A DNA stretch of 64,000 nucleotides from Gracilaria gracilis (GCA_030374805.1 JARGSG010000228.1:62001-126000); one strand, 5' to 3'. Positions 23,969 to 37,850 are shown, counted from the stretch's first letter. Numbers and translations are program-made. The notes: a model not told the origin generated them from the sequence alone.

Positions 23969-24384
23969 GCAAAAACTGTTGAAGATTAGTTTTTAGAAGC
24001 TGGGAACATCAAGAGCTTGCGCCTAGATTAACTTTGTAGTGCACTATCACGGAGCGGCTCAATGGAGCGACACACTTATTGTTTGAGAGCAACGACGCCG
24101 AAGTGTAGTTTCGAAGTCAATATGAAAATTTTGGAAACCGACGAACTGGTAAGACACTTTTGGTAAGTTATTGCAACACTAATGACTTACCAAGCACTGG
24201 GTGACAACGAGTGGTAAGCCTTTGCATTCCCGAATGCATCCGATTGTATTCAATCACACGTTGAATAGTTTGAGTTCTGTCCTGCGTGTGGCATTCTGGG
24301 TCACGTTTGCAACAGACCGAGAGAAGACCTATTAAATTTTCTTCCAGGCCTAAAAATTTATCGATCTTGTGCGACGCTGGCGTA

Positions 24385-24747
24385 AGCACATCTTCTTCCT
24401 CAGTAAAAAGAAGCTTCAGCCTTCTGGCCGGAATTCGTACGCCTATTTGCAACCGTCTGTACCCCCAGAAGGTGAAGCGGATGACGTTTTGCGCATTTAA
24501 TAGCGGTTTCTACCACGGGACAAAGAAAACAGCTCTACGTCCTCCTTTTGATCATGGTTGGTTCGAACAACCGCATTTCTACAATGAAGTGGAAGAGCAG
24601 GATGTAGCTGGCTAGGCCGGATTTCATGACGGAGACGTACCCGATGTCGATGAGATTGAGAACGACCTGGATTGGGAGGATGTACACGACGCAACACTAC
24701 CGCTTGTTGATGGTGCAGAATTGACTTCATATCTAGAACAAGCGTGA
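24385..24747 (+). pseudogene. hAT transposase 3, C-terminal remnant
   Basis: The plus frame has the hAT dimerisation block STSSSSVKRSFSLLAGIRTP followed by the same region as hAT 2 (CNRLYPQKVKRMTFCAFNS) and an acidic tail with one in-frame TAG at about 24613. The invariant Glu of SSxxxERxFS is Lys here. No DUF659 core or BED finger lies upstream, so it is a solo 3' fragment of the same family. Confidence 0.75.
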
Positions 24748-24749
24748 GG

Positions 24750-24982
24750 GAAGATGTCTGAAAATCTAAATATATTAAGTCTTTGGTTTACTTCATGGTG
24801 ATACGATGATGTAGATGTGTCGTATTAGTGTAAATCTTGTGAATATCTCGCGATCCATGATGCCCAGCTTCCTTTTAAGACGAATTCTTCCACTACTTGT
24901 GAGCATAAAACGACACCAATACTTGGAGACGTTGTAAAGCATCAAGTTTTTAAACCAGAAGAAACTGAGGCTGTGCCGTAGG
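24750..24982. other. Spacer, possible decayed 5' part of the next protein
   Basis: A plus frame (about 24840-24980, EYLAIHDAQLPFKTNSS) reads as polar protein and ends in a TAG at about 24978, immediately before the next ORF in another frame. No motif is seen. Confidence 0.25.
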
Positions 24983-25998
24983 GTGAGAGACAGTGTTCTG
25001 TCCCGAAGAAGAAAGAACCCGACGCAAGGATGTCCGAAGCCTGTCGAACCTGATTTGGCATGCTTTGATGTTAATGTGGACTCAGCGGGACAGGAATTGG
25101 GTAGTTTTGATATTCAAGACTTTGGTGCAGAACCTAGCGAAGATGATTGGGCAAAATGGGATGATTTTGAAGAGACAATTGCCCCACAGAACCAAGAGAC
25201 GTCGCCTACAGTACGTAAGAAGAATTTGCCAGAGGAGATGGTTTCGGAAACGCAACTCACGTACATTTCTGAATGTCCCGAAGAGTTTCTAGAAGATGGC
25301 AAAAATCTAATTCCTAAGTCCTCATCAAGTTCAATTCCTGTTGACACAACTCAACAAATAAGGTGGACGAAGAGTTTGATGCCGCGCTCGGGCATAGTCT
25401 CGAACAAACTAGCAAGAGCACGTGAGAAGAAACTCACAGCACATGTTTTAGACCTGCGCCTCCGTTCTTCGAACCTCCTGCACATGATAGAAACGTTAAT
25501 GGAGTGCTAAGCTTGCGAAGGGAAGAAGAGCCTGTGACAGCACAGGAAAAAGCTAAAGGAGAAGATGTGATATTCGATTCCACAGCCATAGCTCTTGGGA
25601 CTCTAACGAACAACAAGAAACAGGATGATAATGAAGGGGATTGGGAGCAATGGGGGGATTTTGGTGACATCTTAGCTTCAGCACAGCCAAATATCGGAAT
25701 CCCAAAGCAGGGACAGCATCATTTCATCCAAAAGCCAGAGAAAAACATCATCACGAATTTTTTTCCATTACCGATGGAAGAGTTTTGGCGTCCAATGGGT
25801 ACGGTTTGTTCCGATGCCCAACGACACGTACCAAATGTGTATCAGCTTGGGCGAGGTGGAGGCAGATTGCGATCTGGATACAAAGGTATCGAAGTTCAAA
25901 AGCATTTTTTAAATCTTTCAAATAAAGCACTGGGCACTCCAGCACAAACAGAAATCTGCATCGCCAATTTTGAGGCGCCCACAAGCAGAGAAAGCTAG
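24983..25998 (+). pseudogene. Acidic disordered protein with repeated W-x2-W-x-D-F motifs
   Basis: Two plus ORFs (24983-25510, 25504-25998) join through a frameshift at about 25440. The product is polar and disordered. It contains two matching acidic aromatic motifs, DDWAKWDDFEE (about 25141) and GDWEQWGDFGD (about 25639). Such tryptophan/acidic peptides occur in C-terminal tails of trafficking proteins, for example Scy1-like pseudokinases and adaptor-binding proteins, which suggests but does not prove a vesicle-trafficking role. No folded domain is visible. The final 60 codons (GGGRLRSGYKGIEVQKHF) are basic. Confidence 0.4.
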
Positions 25999-26044
25999 AG
26001 CTAGCAACGCCACCCAGCTGCTTCGTCAACTCCTCGCAGCCTCT

Positions 26045-29000
26045 CTAGTCACAACTTTGCTCCTCAAATGAAGTGAACTTGTAGCCCTTCACCTCAAAAA
26101 AGAAATGGTCCTCCAAAGAATCGCATGAAATGCAACTTAACCGCGTATAACTCCCATACAACCAACGCAAAACAAAGGGATCAAACACGACAGCAGCAAG
26201 CCTTTTCAGGCAGAATCGAGAGACAACTTCAAAGCCAATCTTGTTCGAATGTACATAATACCTGAAACGATGCATTCCGTATTTTCTTACTACTTCTACA
26301 TTTTCTGGTTCTGGTCCAACCCGTTTCAATCTCCGAACAAGGCAAATTTGCGCGTTTTGCATTCCGTCCAGCTTATACAATGACTGCATAACCCCGTACG
26401 TTAACCTTCCATTTCTTTCATAGACTACCGCATCATGCCTATTGCTTGCACCATACACTCTTTCTCCACAAAAAGCGTTTGATTCATTCGTTTTGCACAG
26501 TTCCACTCAAACTGAGCCTCGAATGTAACTGATTTCATTCCAGTCAATCGTCCTTGGAGTGAAGAAAATTGCAGTATTTTGTTCATGTTTTCATCGATAT
26601 TCTTCAGATCGCAGAACAATGGCAGTGCTTTATCCATAATGTTTGCAACAGTCTCAGTCTCATCTACCACCTTCTGTTCGGATTCATTCAAACCAGTTTC
26701 TTTTATAGCACTACACGATGCTTCATCCATTGTATGTTCTTCGTTTCTGTCAATCACTACTCGGACATTCAGAAGCTGGGGGCCAAGAGTGTTGAGTCTT
26801 TTGTTTGTTGCCCAGTACGCCACTTTTGTCTCTTTATGTTTCGATTCATTCTCATCTGTTTCCCCACGTCTGATGCACCCGTAATCTCTTAAGTGATCTG
26901 CTACGTGGTACATCACTCGATGCAACTTTGTGTTACTTTGGCAGTGGACGGCTCTGGAAATTTGTGCTGCTGTGTCGAAGCACGCATTCTGTATATGTTT
27001 TATCTCTTGTTCTGTGTGGTAATCTTTTTCACCGAATTCGTTCACTCCCATCAAAACTCTTTGCATGTAGTCTACCTTCAAGCAAGGCTGCAGCAGTGGC
27101 TCCTGATCTGGACAGGTGTCAAGTGAGACTGCCATCACACATACCCACAGAAATGGGGTTTGAAGCCTCCTTGTCAAGCCTGTCATACCCGCTTGTTTTT
27201 GTGCTTCATGAAGCAAAAAAGGAGGCTTGCAAGGCACTTTTGCGGCTTTCGAAATGTCCATCATGCGTTGATTGGCTATGTTGATCAGCGTGGATCTTGG
27301 GATGCCTCGGTATTCTGAATCATGCAAGAAACACTTGTATGCATCGTCACAGATATGTCTCACGATTCCATGCCCAACTACGTGTAGTTTGTCTAGTGGC
27401 ACAGACCGATACAATCTATACGTTGGACTGCCAAGTCCGTCTATTGCTGCTGCTGCAGGAGGGAGATTGGTTGCACTGGTTTCATGCAAGAACCTCTTTG
27501 CCTCAAGAGAAGAGCAAAAGTCCGTATATGTCATGTCGTACCCTGAGACCAAAAGCTGGGCACTCACAGTCTTGTTCAAGCTTCTCTGAGGAGCTTTCAT
27601 CTTGTTCATTTGAAGGCTATTCATCTACTTTCTCATCAACGCTTTGGCCTCTTCAAGTTCCTCTTTGATCTGATGCTGATCCTTGGAGTAGAGCCCCTGT
27701 TTGGAATCCAAATTGTCAAACCGTAATTCAGTCAGGACTGCTATAGTTGCTAATTCGGATGAAGATTCTGGCTTCCTTTTAATCTGGAACCGGAATGGTT
27801 TTAAGCACGGTGTGCAGTCATGTGACGATCCCGCGCTCCTCAAGGACAGAGATTGTCTCTCTTGTTTCTGGTCTTCGACATGTGCAAGAAGCCTGGGATA
27901 TACCATTATCTTGTCAACCATCACCCCAATGTGGGACGTCCTAACAAAGTCTTGGAATAAGGCGAAGTGGAATCTTTGCATCAGCATATCTCGTTCGTCT
28001 CGAAGTTGTGCTTCGCTGAACTGTCTGTTGCCATCATCTACCCAGGGCGCAATACCCACATCGTACCAGTTTTTAGACTCTCCGGCTATGATGGAAAACC
28101 TCACTCGGACGTTGCTGGCTGATTGCGAACCAGATGCGGAAAGAATATGTCCATCAAAATACTATTCGACACAGATAATGGCTTTCTGACTTTGTTTTGT
28201 CCTTGAAAGCTCTGTAGTGTACTCCTCGAATGAAGCGCTGTCCCATGGAGCGCTGAAAACCCTTTCACCATTCTCTACTGTCCTCTGAAAAGGAACAATT
28301 GAGCTAACTCCTTCAGCGTTCTGTAGGACCGTCATCATCAACTCAAGAACAGAACGGAATACCCCCGTCTTATTTGTTCCAATGTTTGTTTTGATGATTG
28401 CCTTTCTCCATCCCTCTCGGTGTACCACATGACGACGAATGTTCTCAAGGTACTTCACAAACTGTTCTCTTTCTTTAAATTGTTTGCTTATATACCGATA
28501 TTGGCACGGAGAGTGTCGTTCAATACTTCTCACAAGGTGGAAGAGTGCTTTGGCTTTGTTCAGACTCATGGAGTTCTGCATGCAATGCGAAACCAAATCT
28601 TGAACAGAAGGATAGGAAGAAGTCAGATCTAGAAACCTATTTGATACCTCTGGGAAAAGCAAACGCGAGGAGTCACCAAAACCCTCGTAGAACCTCCATA
28701 CATCCCAAGCAATGCCCATATTCAACTCTTGAGTCGCGTTGCCATGGTACGTTGATTCAAGAGCACCATATTCCGATCCTGCATATTCTTAGTCACAAGT
28801 TTGTGGCATCGAGTGTTGCTCCAGGTTATTAATAACACATAGTTGTTTTGCAGGGATACTTTGTTCTTTTCGCGTTATCGACTGATGTTGCACCGCTTCA
28901 TTCGAAGAAATTGCCTTATTTGAATGGGTTCTGTTGAAAGGTCTCGCTAGTTTGTGCGTTTTAATGATGTGACTATGAAGTCTGACTATTTCACGAAAAT

Positions 29001-29067
29001 ATTTGAAGCATATATGAAATATAAAAGCTCCCATGGTTTCCTCTGAAGGATGTTCCTGAGTTGCCAA
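26045..29067 (-). pseudogene. Large transposase-like protein with three in-frame stops
   Basis: One minus frame runs from ATG 29067 to about 26470, interrupted only by stops at 28787-28789 (TAA), 28162-28164 (TAG) and 27625-27627 (TAG). It then shifts into the frame 26506-26045. The N-terminus has a C2H2-like finger with one Cys lost (FHICFKYF ... LHSHIIKTHK). The middle has VMVDKIMVYPRLLAHVEDQK and KPFRF. The C-terminal half has DKLHVVGHG and KLHRVMYHVADHLRDYGCIR followed by ENESKHKETK. The pattern recalls large TNP2/KDZ-like DNA-transposon proteins, but I cannot place it in a superfamily. No terminal repeats were found. Confidence 0.5.
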
Positions 29068-29689
29068 AAATTAATCAAGAGCAGAGTTCTGTCGAAGTCT
29101 CCTCGTTTGTCATATGGCATCTGTATCACCCCAAGGATTTTTTCCCAATCTGTTTCGTTTCATCAGTTTTGTACAGGTTTCGTTTCGTAGTCTTCATTTC
29201 AGCTTCTGGGTACAACGTTACCTTTGCTCATACGAACGGGTGTAGATGTACTCATAATGCGGCAGACGCTTTTCTTGCAGAGTCACGGACACTCGACACT
29301 CACAGATTTTTCAGCTATCCCTTTGTGTTGAACGCTTTCCCTATCTGCTCATGAACTCTGATGCAGATGACGTTTGTCCCGGAAGAGCTCCTCCACTTAA
29401 CAGAGGCCACCAGGGCCGTAATAGAAGAGAACAAAGTGGTAGGGCTGGTACTTGTACTGCCCAGTCAAAGAGGAAACGGAAACCTTCCCAGAGAGCTGCA
29501 GAATCGTCCCTTCTTGCAAAGCAGCGAAAGCCAGAAAGGAGATGACACACTGCGGCTGAGGATGTTAGAGGAGCTCGAGTGCCAGATATACGAGACAGTT
29601 TCGGTTGTCAATGCATTGGGTTAAAAGAAGAATTGGCGTCTATACGCTCTGAATTAAAAAAATGCACACTGCAACCGTACAAAGATAGG

Positions 29690-31045
29690 AAGCTGAAAGA
29701 CACGAGCTGGAAGTCCGTCCCAACGAGAAAATAAAATCAAAGGACGATGAAAGGGCTGCCAGCAAAGAATGGAAACAATCGCTACTTCAGGAGCTGCAAC
29801 TGGTGCGACAGCATGTCACAGGGGAACGCATGACGCACAACACATTCCTGGACATTAAATCGGTAAGTTATGCTTCTTCTAATCTTTATTATCTTGATTC
29901 TAATATCTCTTACCTTTCTACGAAAAAATTCAAAGAAGTCGAAAGCAGCACGGGTACGTATGGGCATCCAGTGGCTGCCTTACAAAAAGAATCACGTGTA
30001 CTGTTCTACTCTAATCTGACACCAACATTCTCTGATATTAGGAGTACGTGAAATACTACATTTGTCTAGAATTCTTACATGCCAACAAGGGTTCACGTCT
30101 CTTTGGGGCGTCGAGTGCAAGTGCTTCAGAAGACTCAGAGCTGGTGGTTCAAGCGGCTGCGTATGTCTTACAACCTCTATGCACCGATTCGCATATGCAG
30201 AGGTTCTTGGGGGAGTTCTTGTCACAGAGAAAGAACAAGAAGGAGACGAAGCAAAGAGTTGGTTCATTCATCGCAACTGGAATGAATAGAGCACAAGACG
30301 CAATTCCAGATAAACTGGTGAGCTTGTCCGTTTAATTCTACATGGCAATATCTACAACCTCCGGTCACTGACAGTTTTGTATGTCACATTGCAATGGTTG
30401 ACTCTTTTTTGGGCACTATTGTGCAAAAGTATAACTATTTGGCCGAGATTGGGTCTCACGTGAGCAGCGAAGACGATAAGAGAACGGCAGCGAAGAATTT
30501 GCTTGACAATGAACATATTTTGATGGAGGAAGCCTATGAGAATGCTTGGTACAATGCGTGGTTAGGAGGGCAATCTGCGGCGTTGAGCACTGCGCTGTTG
30601 GCAAGGGATATGCTGCAAGAGATGTTTCCAAATGCTAATCTGTCTGAAACTATTCCTGCTCGGAAGGTTGGAGATACGCTACAGGTCAATATGTACACGA
30701 TCGGCTCTATGGTTCTGAAGGTAGGTTTTCGTGGTTACAAAGGGCAGGAAATGGGCTTCTAACTGTTTAAATTCATGGCTTCGCTTTCTAATTGTTTCGT
30801 AATAGGTACTCAAGGCTCTTGAAGGGATTGCAAAGATCGAACGAAGGGAATATCGTTTGTCGCACGAGCCCTACTGGGCAAAGTTTACAATCTTAATTCA
30901 GGAAAAGTATGCGAAGACTGCTAACCTGTATGGTCTATCTGAAGATATTTCTGGTGGGCCATCATTTAAATGGGGACGATTCAAGGTTGTTGCAGAACTT
31001 GATTTGAGCGCGATCAATGTTCTAGAGACCCAAATGGTTGTGTAG
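29690..31045 (+). CDS. Unknown intron-containing gene (four exons visible)
   Basis: The exons appear to be ~29690-29872, 30042-30317, 30375-30720 and 30806-31045. Introns are GTAAGT...TTAG (169 nt), GTGAGC...ACAG (57 nt) and GTAGGT...ATAG (85 nt). Exon 2 is 92 codons exactly (EYVKYYICLEFLHANKGSRL) and exons 3-4 join in phase at ...MVLK|VLKALEG. The exon 2-3 join is off by one base, so either a 1-bp lesion or a different splice site exists there. Exon 1 is coiled-coil-like (ELEVRPNEKIKSKDDE) and exons 3-4 look like a folded helical domain (NAWYNAWLGGQSAAL; RREYRLSHEPYWAKF). No family is recognised. Further exons may lie upstream from about 29361 (PEELLHLTEATRAVIEENK). Confidence 0.55.
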
Positions 31046-31627
31046 CATTTCGTACTGAGCAACACGTTGTGCAGAGAAGATAGACATTTGGCAAAATGTA
31101 TGGGCTAACAACATGACTTTAGCTGTGGTGGGTTCGCGGAACTGCCAGGCTTGAGGCGTGACATATTTATGGATGGATCGTTAAGCCATCGCTCTCTGTT
31201 TAGTGTGAACTACCGGGTCTTAAGAATGATTACAAGGTGCTGCGTGATATGGCAGCATGGGATAAGAGCAAGAGATTGAAAGCTTTATTGAAAACGTAAA
31301 TGCACACAGAACGCGAAATTGCTGTCAATGGGACAAGTACAATTGTTAGAGCTCGTTGCCGATGTAGTGCGTATCACGAAAGCTTTCTCTTCTGATAGAG
31401 CATGTAGTTGTGCGCGAAATGTTCCGAAGAGAGAACTGGACTCATTGCGGCGGAAGGTTCTGACTCTGCTCACGACATCCTTCTTCCGAAAAGTTCTGGT
31501 TGCAGTACGGCAATCAATGTGGCGGGTTGCTCCGTCGTAAAAAAATAGTTAGTTTCGGCTCAATTCCAGGGGCGCGCTCCGTCAACTCTCCGTCGCAGCC
31601 TGCCACTTGACTGCAGGACGAGCAAAA

Positions 31628-34600
31628 AAGTTACTGATGATGATTATAAATGCTACGTCAGCGGTAGAGGTCAAATCAGAAATGCCACAACCAGATAATC
31701 CAGGAGCGGATAACATGTTTTTGGCGGAGGCATAAGGACTACAATCAGAAGCAAATGTTAGCAACAAAACATTGTGCGTTGCTCCAGATGAAATTCAAGA
31801 GGGCAGCACACAATATGCTGTAGATATCACGACAGAGCCGGTACCTCCTGGTCCCGCGACGTGGAATGCGAGCCTGCAAAAGCCCGGTAATGATAATCAG
31901 AACCAGGAAAGTGTCTGATATATGGAGAGAATGGAATACTGCGCAGGATGTCCCTATACCGGATAGTCGTGTCATCAATGGTTCAATAGGGGAGCGGAAG
32001 GAAGACAAGCCATGGAATATATCATCAGAAAGTCATGATCCCTCGGACTATAGCCAAACTATGCCTGACGTGCGGGAACGCGCGCCTTCGAGTAATCTTG
32101 ACAACATGGCTGTAGATGAAGCGTTCTTCAGTGTCCCAGCTGAGAACGCAGAGCAGTGAGACTCAGTTCTGTTTGAGGAGATCTCTGGCAACGATGATGA
32201 AATCTGAGAGGGATGGGATCAAATTGGAGGTTACCCTGATGAGACGGAAGTGGTAATGACAAACTCCTCGTTTCTATCCCCGGTAGTTTCGAAGTAGCAA
32301 GGTATAATATTTGACCGGAATAAAGGTGCTCTCGTCAACGGTGAAGTGGGTTAGGATGTTCATCAACCCGTCGAGAAGAGTGCTGGAGGTAAAAAGGGCA
32401 GAGGTAAAGTAGGTCAGTATATTCAGCAACCCATTGAGAAGAGTATTGGAGGTGAAGAAGGCTCGCCGTTAGACAAATCACTAGTTCCGATCACGGAGAA
32501 TTCTTACCATCACGACTTAAACGAAAGAGTTGATGCGACGTCATTTGAACTGACATAGAACGCGATTGAAAGCAATCCACAGGTTGCGTTTTTCACCTCT
32601 TATTTGACCGAGAAGCAAAATTATGCTCACGTACAGGAGCATGAATCCAAAGAAAGCTCTTCATTTATGACATCAACTGATGCCTATAGTGCGGAAAAGT
32701 TACAGGGTACAGCAGACTGTCCACACGCAGAGGCTTTGACAGCCTCTGGATCAGAAGAACAGTGTTTGAAATTCGACCCATTCGCTCCTGGTGGAGCTAT
32801 TGATCCGCCAAATCAGTCTTCTTTTGACGGCTTTAATATTGCTGGAGGCCCCGCAGTAGTTGAGAATACATGGTATCAACAAGAAAATGAGAAATCCGAA
32901 ACAGTGAAGTTGAGAACCGACGCATTTATGACAAACGAACCAAATGTGGAACACCTTTCATTTAATGCTTCACTGCAATTAAAGTTGATGGACAAAAATA
33001 GAGTTTCTAGAGTTCCAGATGTTTTCCGTAAATCAGAAGGTTTTGATTCAGAACAAAAGCTTGCTCGAACATGTGATCCATATCGTCCCACTGACGAGGT
33101 CGCAGCAGCATTTCATGAATTTCAACTCACTGTTCTTGAAACAGCAGTTGATAGGCCGAGTTCTCGAAACGCATCATCATCAAATCGGATGCCCCTCGTA
33201 CCGACTATTCATGCACCCGTGGAACGTGGTGATGGGGCAAGAAATAGTTTTGGTGAAGTCAGTCAAGCCGAAGACCCTGGCTTAAGTCATGGATATCCAT
33301 CCTTCCTTTCACCGTCACAGCTGCTAGGTTATGATGAAAATGGATCTCATGATCAGCAGATCAATATGGTCGAATCGTATAGGAAACCAGATGCTGTGGA
33401 AGCCATGGATGAAAGCGCACCACTGCACTCAGATGCACCGTTTGTTGAAGCGTCTTTGATATCGACAATATGCTCAGTGAAGCACTTCAGTATGATTTCA
33501 CATTAAAGACCCCCTGATGAACAGCGGCACCCTAAATCGAAATATCCTGGAGCTGGTGTTTCGGAGCTGGGAAAGGACATTACAGGGCAAGCGCCTCTGC
33601 CCCCGACATCGAATGAGACAAATGGAAACCAGTATAGGCAGTCTGTATGTGCATTTCAATCTGAACCCAGTTTTGTTCCTGCATCGACCAAGACCGATTT
33701 AGGAATAAGTCCCTACGCTCCGAAGGTGTTTAGGGAGGACAACGGAGTATCTAGCATTCACGAAGACTCACGGCTTCGTGGGGCGTTGGAGCACGACTCA
33801 GAGGATAACGAAGATCGTCATCAGGCCTTTAGCGATTCTAATCCGTAGCGCCATCCTGAGGCATCAAGTTTTGGCGAAGAATCTGACTTCCGTGTCTATG
33901 CCCTCAAGCCGTCACAAGCGCTGTCTGAGTATGCTGAGAATGGTCGAGGATTCACACGCACCCCCCTTGCTGGGGAGTGAGACTGTATCTCTGCAATCTA
34001 CCGGAAGATTTGCGCCATTTGCCGAAGAGGCCAGTCATATAGCAAACGTAGGGGCGATTGAATCTGAAGTTAACCTACCCGAACCAACTCAATTTATATC
34101 GACGGCTACCGATTTCCTTGAGCCGTACAAAGCGGTTCCAGCAAACTCAAATATTGATGATTCCTTTGAACCACAAGAGACATCTATATCCGAAGACATT
34201 CGAGATTCAGAGGCCAATTATGCGCCTAGACAGAGATTTCCTGCGGTGCCTAGTGAGCATCGTGTAGAAAGAAATGTCCCCTTTGCCGAACCTTATCCAG
34301 CCCCACCTCAAGAACAAAGACTATCTACACAGAGAACCAAAGGGACACACAACTCTCACACCGCAGATGAACTATATTCTACAGCCGCATATCAAGCAAC
34401 ACCTAACGATTCCTATTGGGGCCATGGAGCTGAAGAAGAGAGGAGTGTGGAAAATTCTGCTGCGGACAGGGGCCTCTCCGTGTCCGCCGAGGATAATGCG
34501 TCTAGTCTTAACTTTCGACCCTATGAACCTGCAACGAAGAATTCCTTGCTGAGCTACGGGACTGCGCCAGACCTAAATCCGGTTATTAGTTCTCACCCTG

Positions 34601-36051
34601 TGGAAGCGTTCACTCCCAACTTCTATGGTTATGAAGACTATGGAAACTACACTGCTACAACCCCGGCCATCCCGCAGACACAACAGCACAGCACGGACCT
34701 GGATCACTCGCTCTTCTTGTATCCTTTCTCTATCATGGATACCAATCCATCTGGTGATATGATTCACCCTGGCGCGTGACCTATTATTTCCTGGACTTTT
34801 GTTGGATTGTTTGTTTCAGTTTTTCCTAGCACAGAAAGTGAGCTAATGGATAATGCACCGTTGAAACAGAACAATGGGAACAATTTCAATTAAAGAGTAC
34901 AAGTACAAGTCTTCGACGTCAGTCCACTTGGTGGGGATGGCACAAAAGACGATCGGGTCGCTGTCGCAGAAGCTGTTGAACCAATTTCTTATCCGGTTCA
35001 AGCTCCGGAACTCGGTTCAAGCTCCGGAACTGGAATCGTATGCTAGAATGTGTGACGGCCTCTCTCAGCTCTCTGTTGGACTACATGGTCCCGCTGCAGA
35101 AATTCTTGCAGCTTTATGGCATATGCTTGGTCTTCTCTGCCGCACTACCGATGAAGATTGGAGAAGATATGCGAGTCAAGCGGTTTGCGGTCCAATGAGT
35201 GTCCCTTTGTTCCGGAACAAACTCAAAGCATCATCTACTCTTAAGCATATAGATGAATTGAGACCAAGTTCTTTGTCCAAAAAGTCGGTGGTTAGTGAGT
35301 GAGATGTAACGAATGAAGTAGAGCGACTGCTAACGGAAGGAAAGGGTGTCGATGCAGTTAACCATGCTAAGACGTCTGGCCTATGGTCCCTAGCTTTAGT
35401 TCACGGCGAAATGATTGATAGGAAGCTCTATATGTCAGTCCTTTGTGATTTTGATATGGTTAACTTTCATGAAGGCTCAGCGTTAAAGAATTTTTGTTTA
35501 TACTTGTTGAAAAATGACTGAGAGAAAACCAGATGGGTTACTTCGCCTGCTGGACTCACGGAATAGAGAAAGAACGTGGGAATGCTACTAAGGAGTGGTG
35601 CGTCTATTACTAGGGACATCGAGAAAAGCAAACGATTCATGTCTCTAATTGACCAAGTGGAAGATGTCCTTCTTGCCCAAAATGAGGATTTCGTCGGATC
35701 GCATGTTTATTATCTGCTTCCCGGTCGTCTGAACTCTCTAGATCGCAACCAAATATGTCTCTTGGGTGCGAATTCAAAGACAACCCCTGGACGTCCGGGA
35801 TCATTTAGATCCCCAGCAGCTATACTGCAATCAATGGTTTTCGAGGCAACAATTAATGCTTGAAACGGAAAGACTTGCCCTCATATTCTGCTATTTCGAT
35901 TACTGTTCGCCCTTCAAATTGCGTAGTTGCTCGACTTGAAGCTGCCTTGGCTCATTGTATCTCAATTTCCAAGGACGTTCGAGCGATATTTGAGTCAGGA
36001 AGTATAGCGTTGCAGCGCAGCTATTTACGTCTCCGTTTTTCTCGTGCTTAG
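31628..36051 (+). pseudogene. Sec16 (COPII ER-exit-site scaffold), heavily interrupted
   Basis: Long disordered N-terminus, then a central domain (SWTFVGLFVSVFPS near 34795; LWHMLGLLCRTTDEDW near 35125) and the ACE1-type region (EVERLLTEGKGVDAV, GLWSLALVHG, AQNEDFVGSHVYYLLPG, LLGANSK). These match Sec16, which scaffolds COPII assembly at ER exit sites. One frame is held for kilobases while stops accumulate, for example 32157, 32352 (Q to TAG), 33504, 33846, 34777 and about 35300. A frameshift sits in a C6 run near 33963. A roughly 50-bp internal duplication (32344-32456) encodes VHQPVEK and IQQPIEK copies. The C-terminus is lost after about 36051. Confidence 0.82.
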
Positions 36052-37390
36052 AATCTTTTGAGCATCAAATACGAATTAATCTAGGCGTGCAATAGAAAGC
36101 AGAGAAGCAGACAAGGTTATCTGCACTTCGAAAGTCTTTGACATCAGTTTCCGCCCGCCGTTTAAAGGAACAAACTGGCAAACAATGAGGTCAAGAGTTA
36201 GGGAGTCAAAATACGAGGGATGGTTCTCAACCATTTGTAAGATTTTTAACCGCAGAGTAAGAGTTGCCTAGACGCCAACCAAAGATGTAAATTTGTGTGA
36301 TGTTGTCCATTCCGTTCATGAGTAATAAGAGTGCCAATGATAATGAAAGGAAAATGCTTTCAACAAGATGGTGTACGATTATGTGGCTTTGATAATGTAA
36401 ATAGGTGCGACTGAACCAGACTGGTTGATGACAGAAGAGAACCGTGCGAGAGTTGATTCGCGTTGCAGTTTGAAATTCAAATCGCGTGTATATATACAGC
36501 GAGGCTCTGAGATAGCCTACGTGTTGCAGGCCACGCCAGGCGATGTAACTTACGCATCAGCAGTGTTAGTGCGTAAATCATGCTCATTCTGCACCTTTCG
36601 CAATGAGTATACTCTTGGGCAGTGCCGCAAAAGCGCAATTGGCCTGATTTATTTGCCAAAAGTTCAGAAATAAGTTCAGGAGATGGTCGCACAATAAATT
36701 TTTGATTAAGGCTCGTTACGTACGACTCGTGGCAAACATTTTTACAAGTCCGGTTTCATGGGTTTGGGGTTATGGTCCTTCTGATATCCCCTCCGGCCAG
36801 CGCGCTCACCCCACCACGTCAGCGCGCGCACATCCCGCGTGCACGGCGCATCATATGTACTTCTTTAATATAAAATCTTATAACTAGCGTTCCCGACGTA
36901 GACCACGTCAGGCGCGCATCGCCCAGTGCATTCGTGTGCCCGCTGGACGGACTTCGTGCCTCGCACCCAAGCGCGTTTACGTTGCTCTTTCCTGGCCGGC
37001 ACCGCAGATGTCGCCGCAGTCGCGTTCAGGAGGAGGTCTGAGGAGCAGCGCGATGTGCGTGAAAGTGACTGAAGCCCCGGCAAATGCGTACCTTTTTATG
37101 CAGTAGTACGCCTTACAGCCAGATGAGTTATCTTTGCTGCCACAGAACAACAATTTAAGTTGTAGCTCGGCATCGCCTTTTGAGGATTTACAAGTGAAAA
37201 CAGAGATATTGAGGGGTAGTTTAACAACTATAGTCGTTTATCATCTGAACGTTCGATGGTCGGGGAAGGAAAAGTGCAACAGGCCCGTGGAGGCAATATG
37301 AAGGGGTGAAGTCCTGCGTTGGCTGAGCGTCAGCGGACACTGGACGCTGTATTGCATGTCAGCGCTCTGGTACAATGGCGGGATGCACGC
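36052..37390. other. Gene-free stretch left of gypsy 2
   Basis: No coding sequence with recognisable domains. A GC-rich palindromic patch with repeated GCGCGC lies at about 36795-36850. Nothing else is supported. Confidence 0.4.
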
Positions 37391-37588
37391 TGTCCGAGCG
37401 ATCCTTCTAGATATAATCATACTTGTAGAATGCAGTCTCCACGAAACTACTTCACAGTCCTCTCCATGGTTAGGCTCTTCCTCTTGCAGTACAAAACCGC
37501 ACCATGCAAGCCGTCAAATGAGAGTTTGCAACCGCAGACTCCACTCGCTGTCAGCTAGTACTCCGAAGCGTCAGAAACGTCTGTTGCA
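37391..37588 (-). repeat. 3' LTR of gypsy 2
   Basis: 198 bp, TGTCCGAGCG...CTGTTGCA on plus. It aligns with the two halves at 46140-46240 and 48787-48885 over its whole length with roughly 90 percent identity by eye. Confidence 0.9.
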
Positions 37589-37622
37589 CCCTTGACGACC
37601 AAGAAAAGGTTTGGCGTAATGC

Positions 37623-37850
37623 CTAATGTAACTGTGGCAACAGATTGTGCTTCTTAATGTCGTCTAAGAAGGCTTTGGTCTTTGTTCCATCCTTATCAAT
37701 GAAGTTCTTTGTCGGCTGCGACTCAGCATCGTGGAGTAGAGCGTTTTCCATTTTTGTGAGCCATTGATATCCACGTCCCCTTTTCATATGAGCTAAAATT
37801 CTTTCTACTACAAACAGAGACTTTCCATCCGATATTCCAACAGGTACAGC
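37623..37850 (-). pseudogene. Chromodomain end of gypsy 2 Pol
   Basis: The minus frame encodes a chromodomain: FVVERILAHMKRGRGYQWL, ESQPTKNFI and FLDDIKKHNLL, the C-terminal targeting module of chromoviral integrases. It is cut from the rest of Pol by the copia insertion. The 12 codons preceding it in the same frame (MNFDSVAEAHAK) come from the copia LTR and are not part of the ancestral protein. Confidence 0.85.
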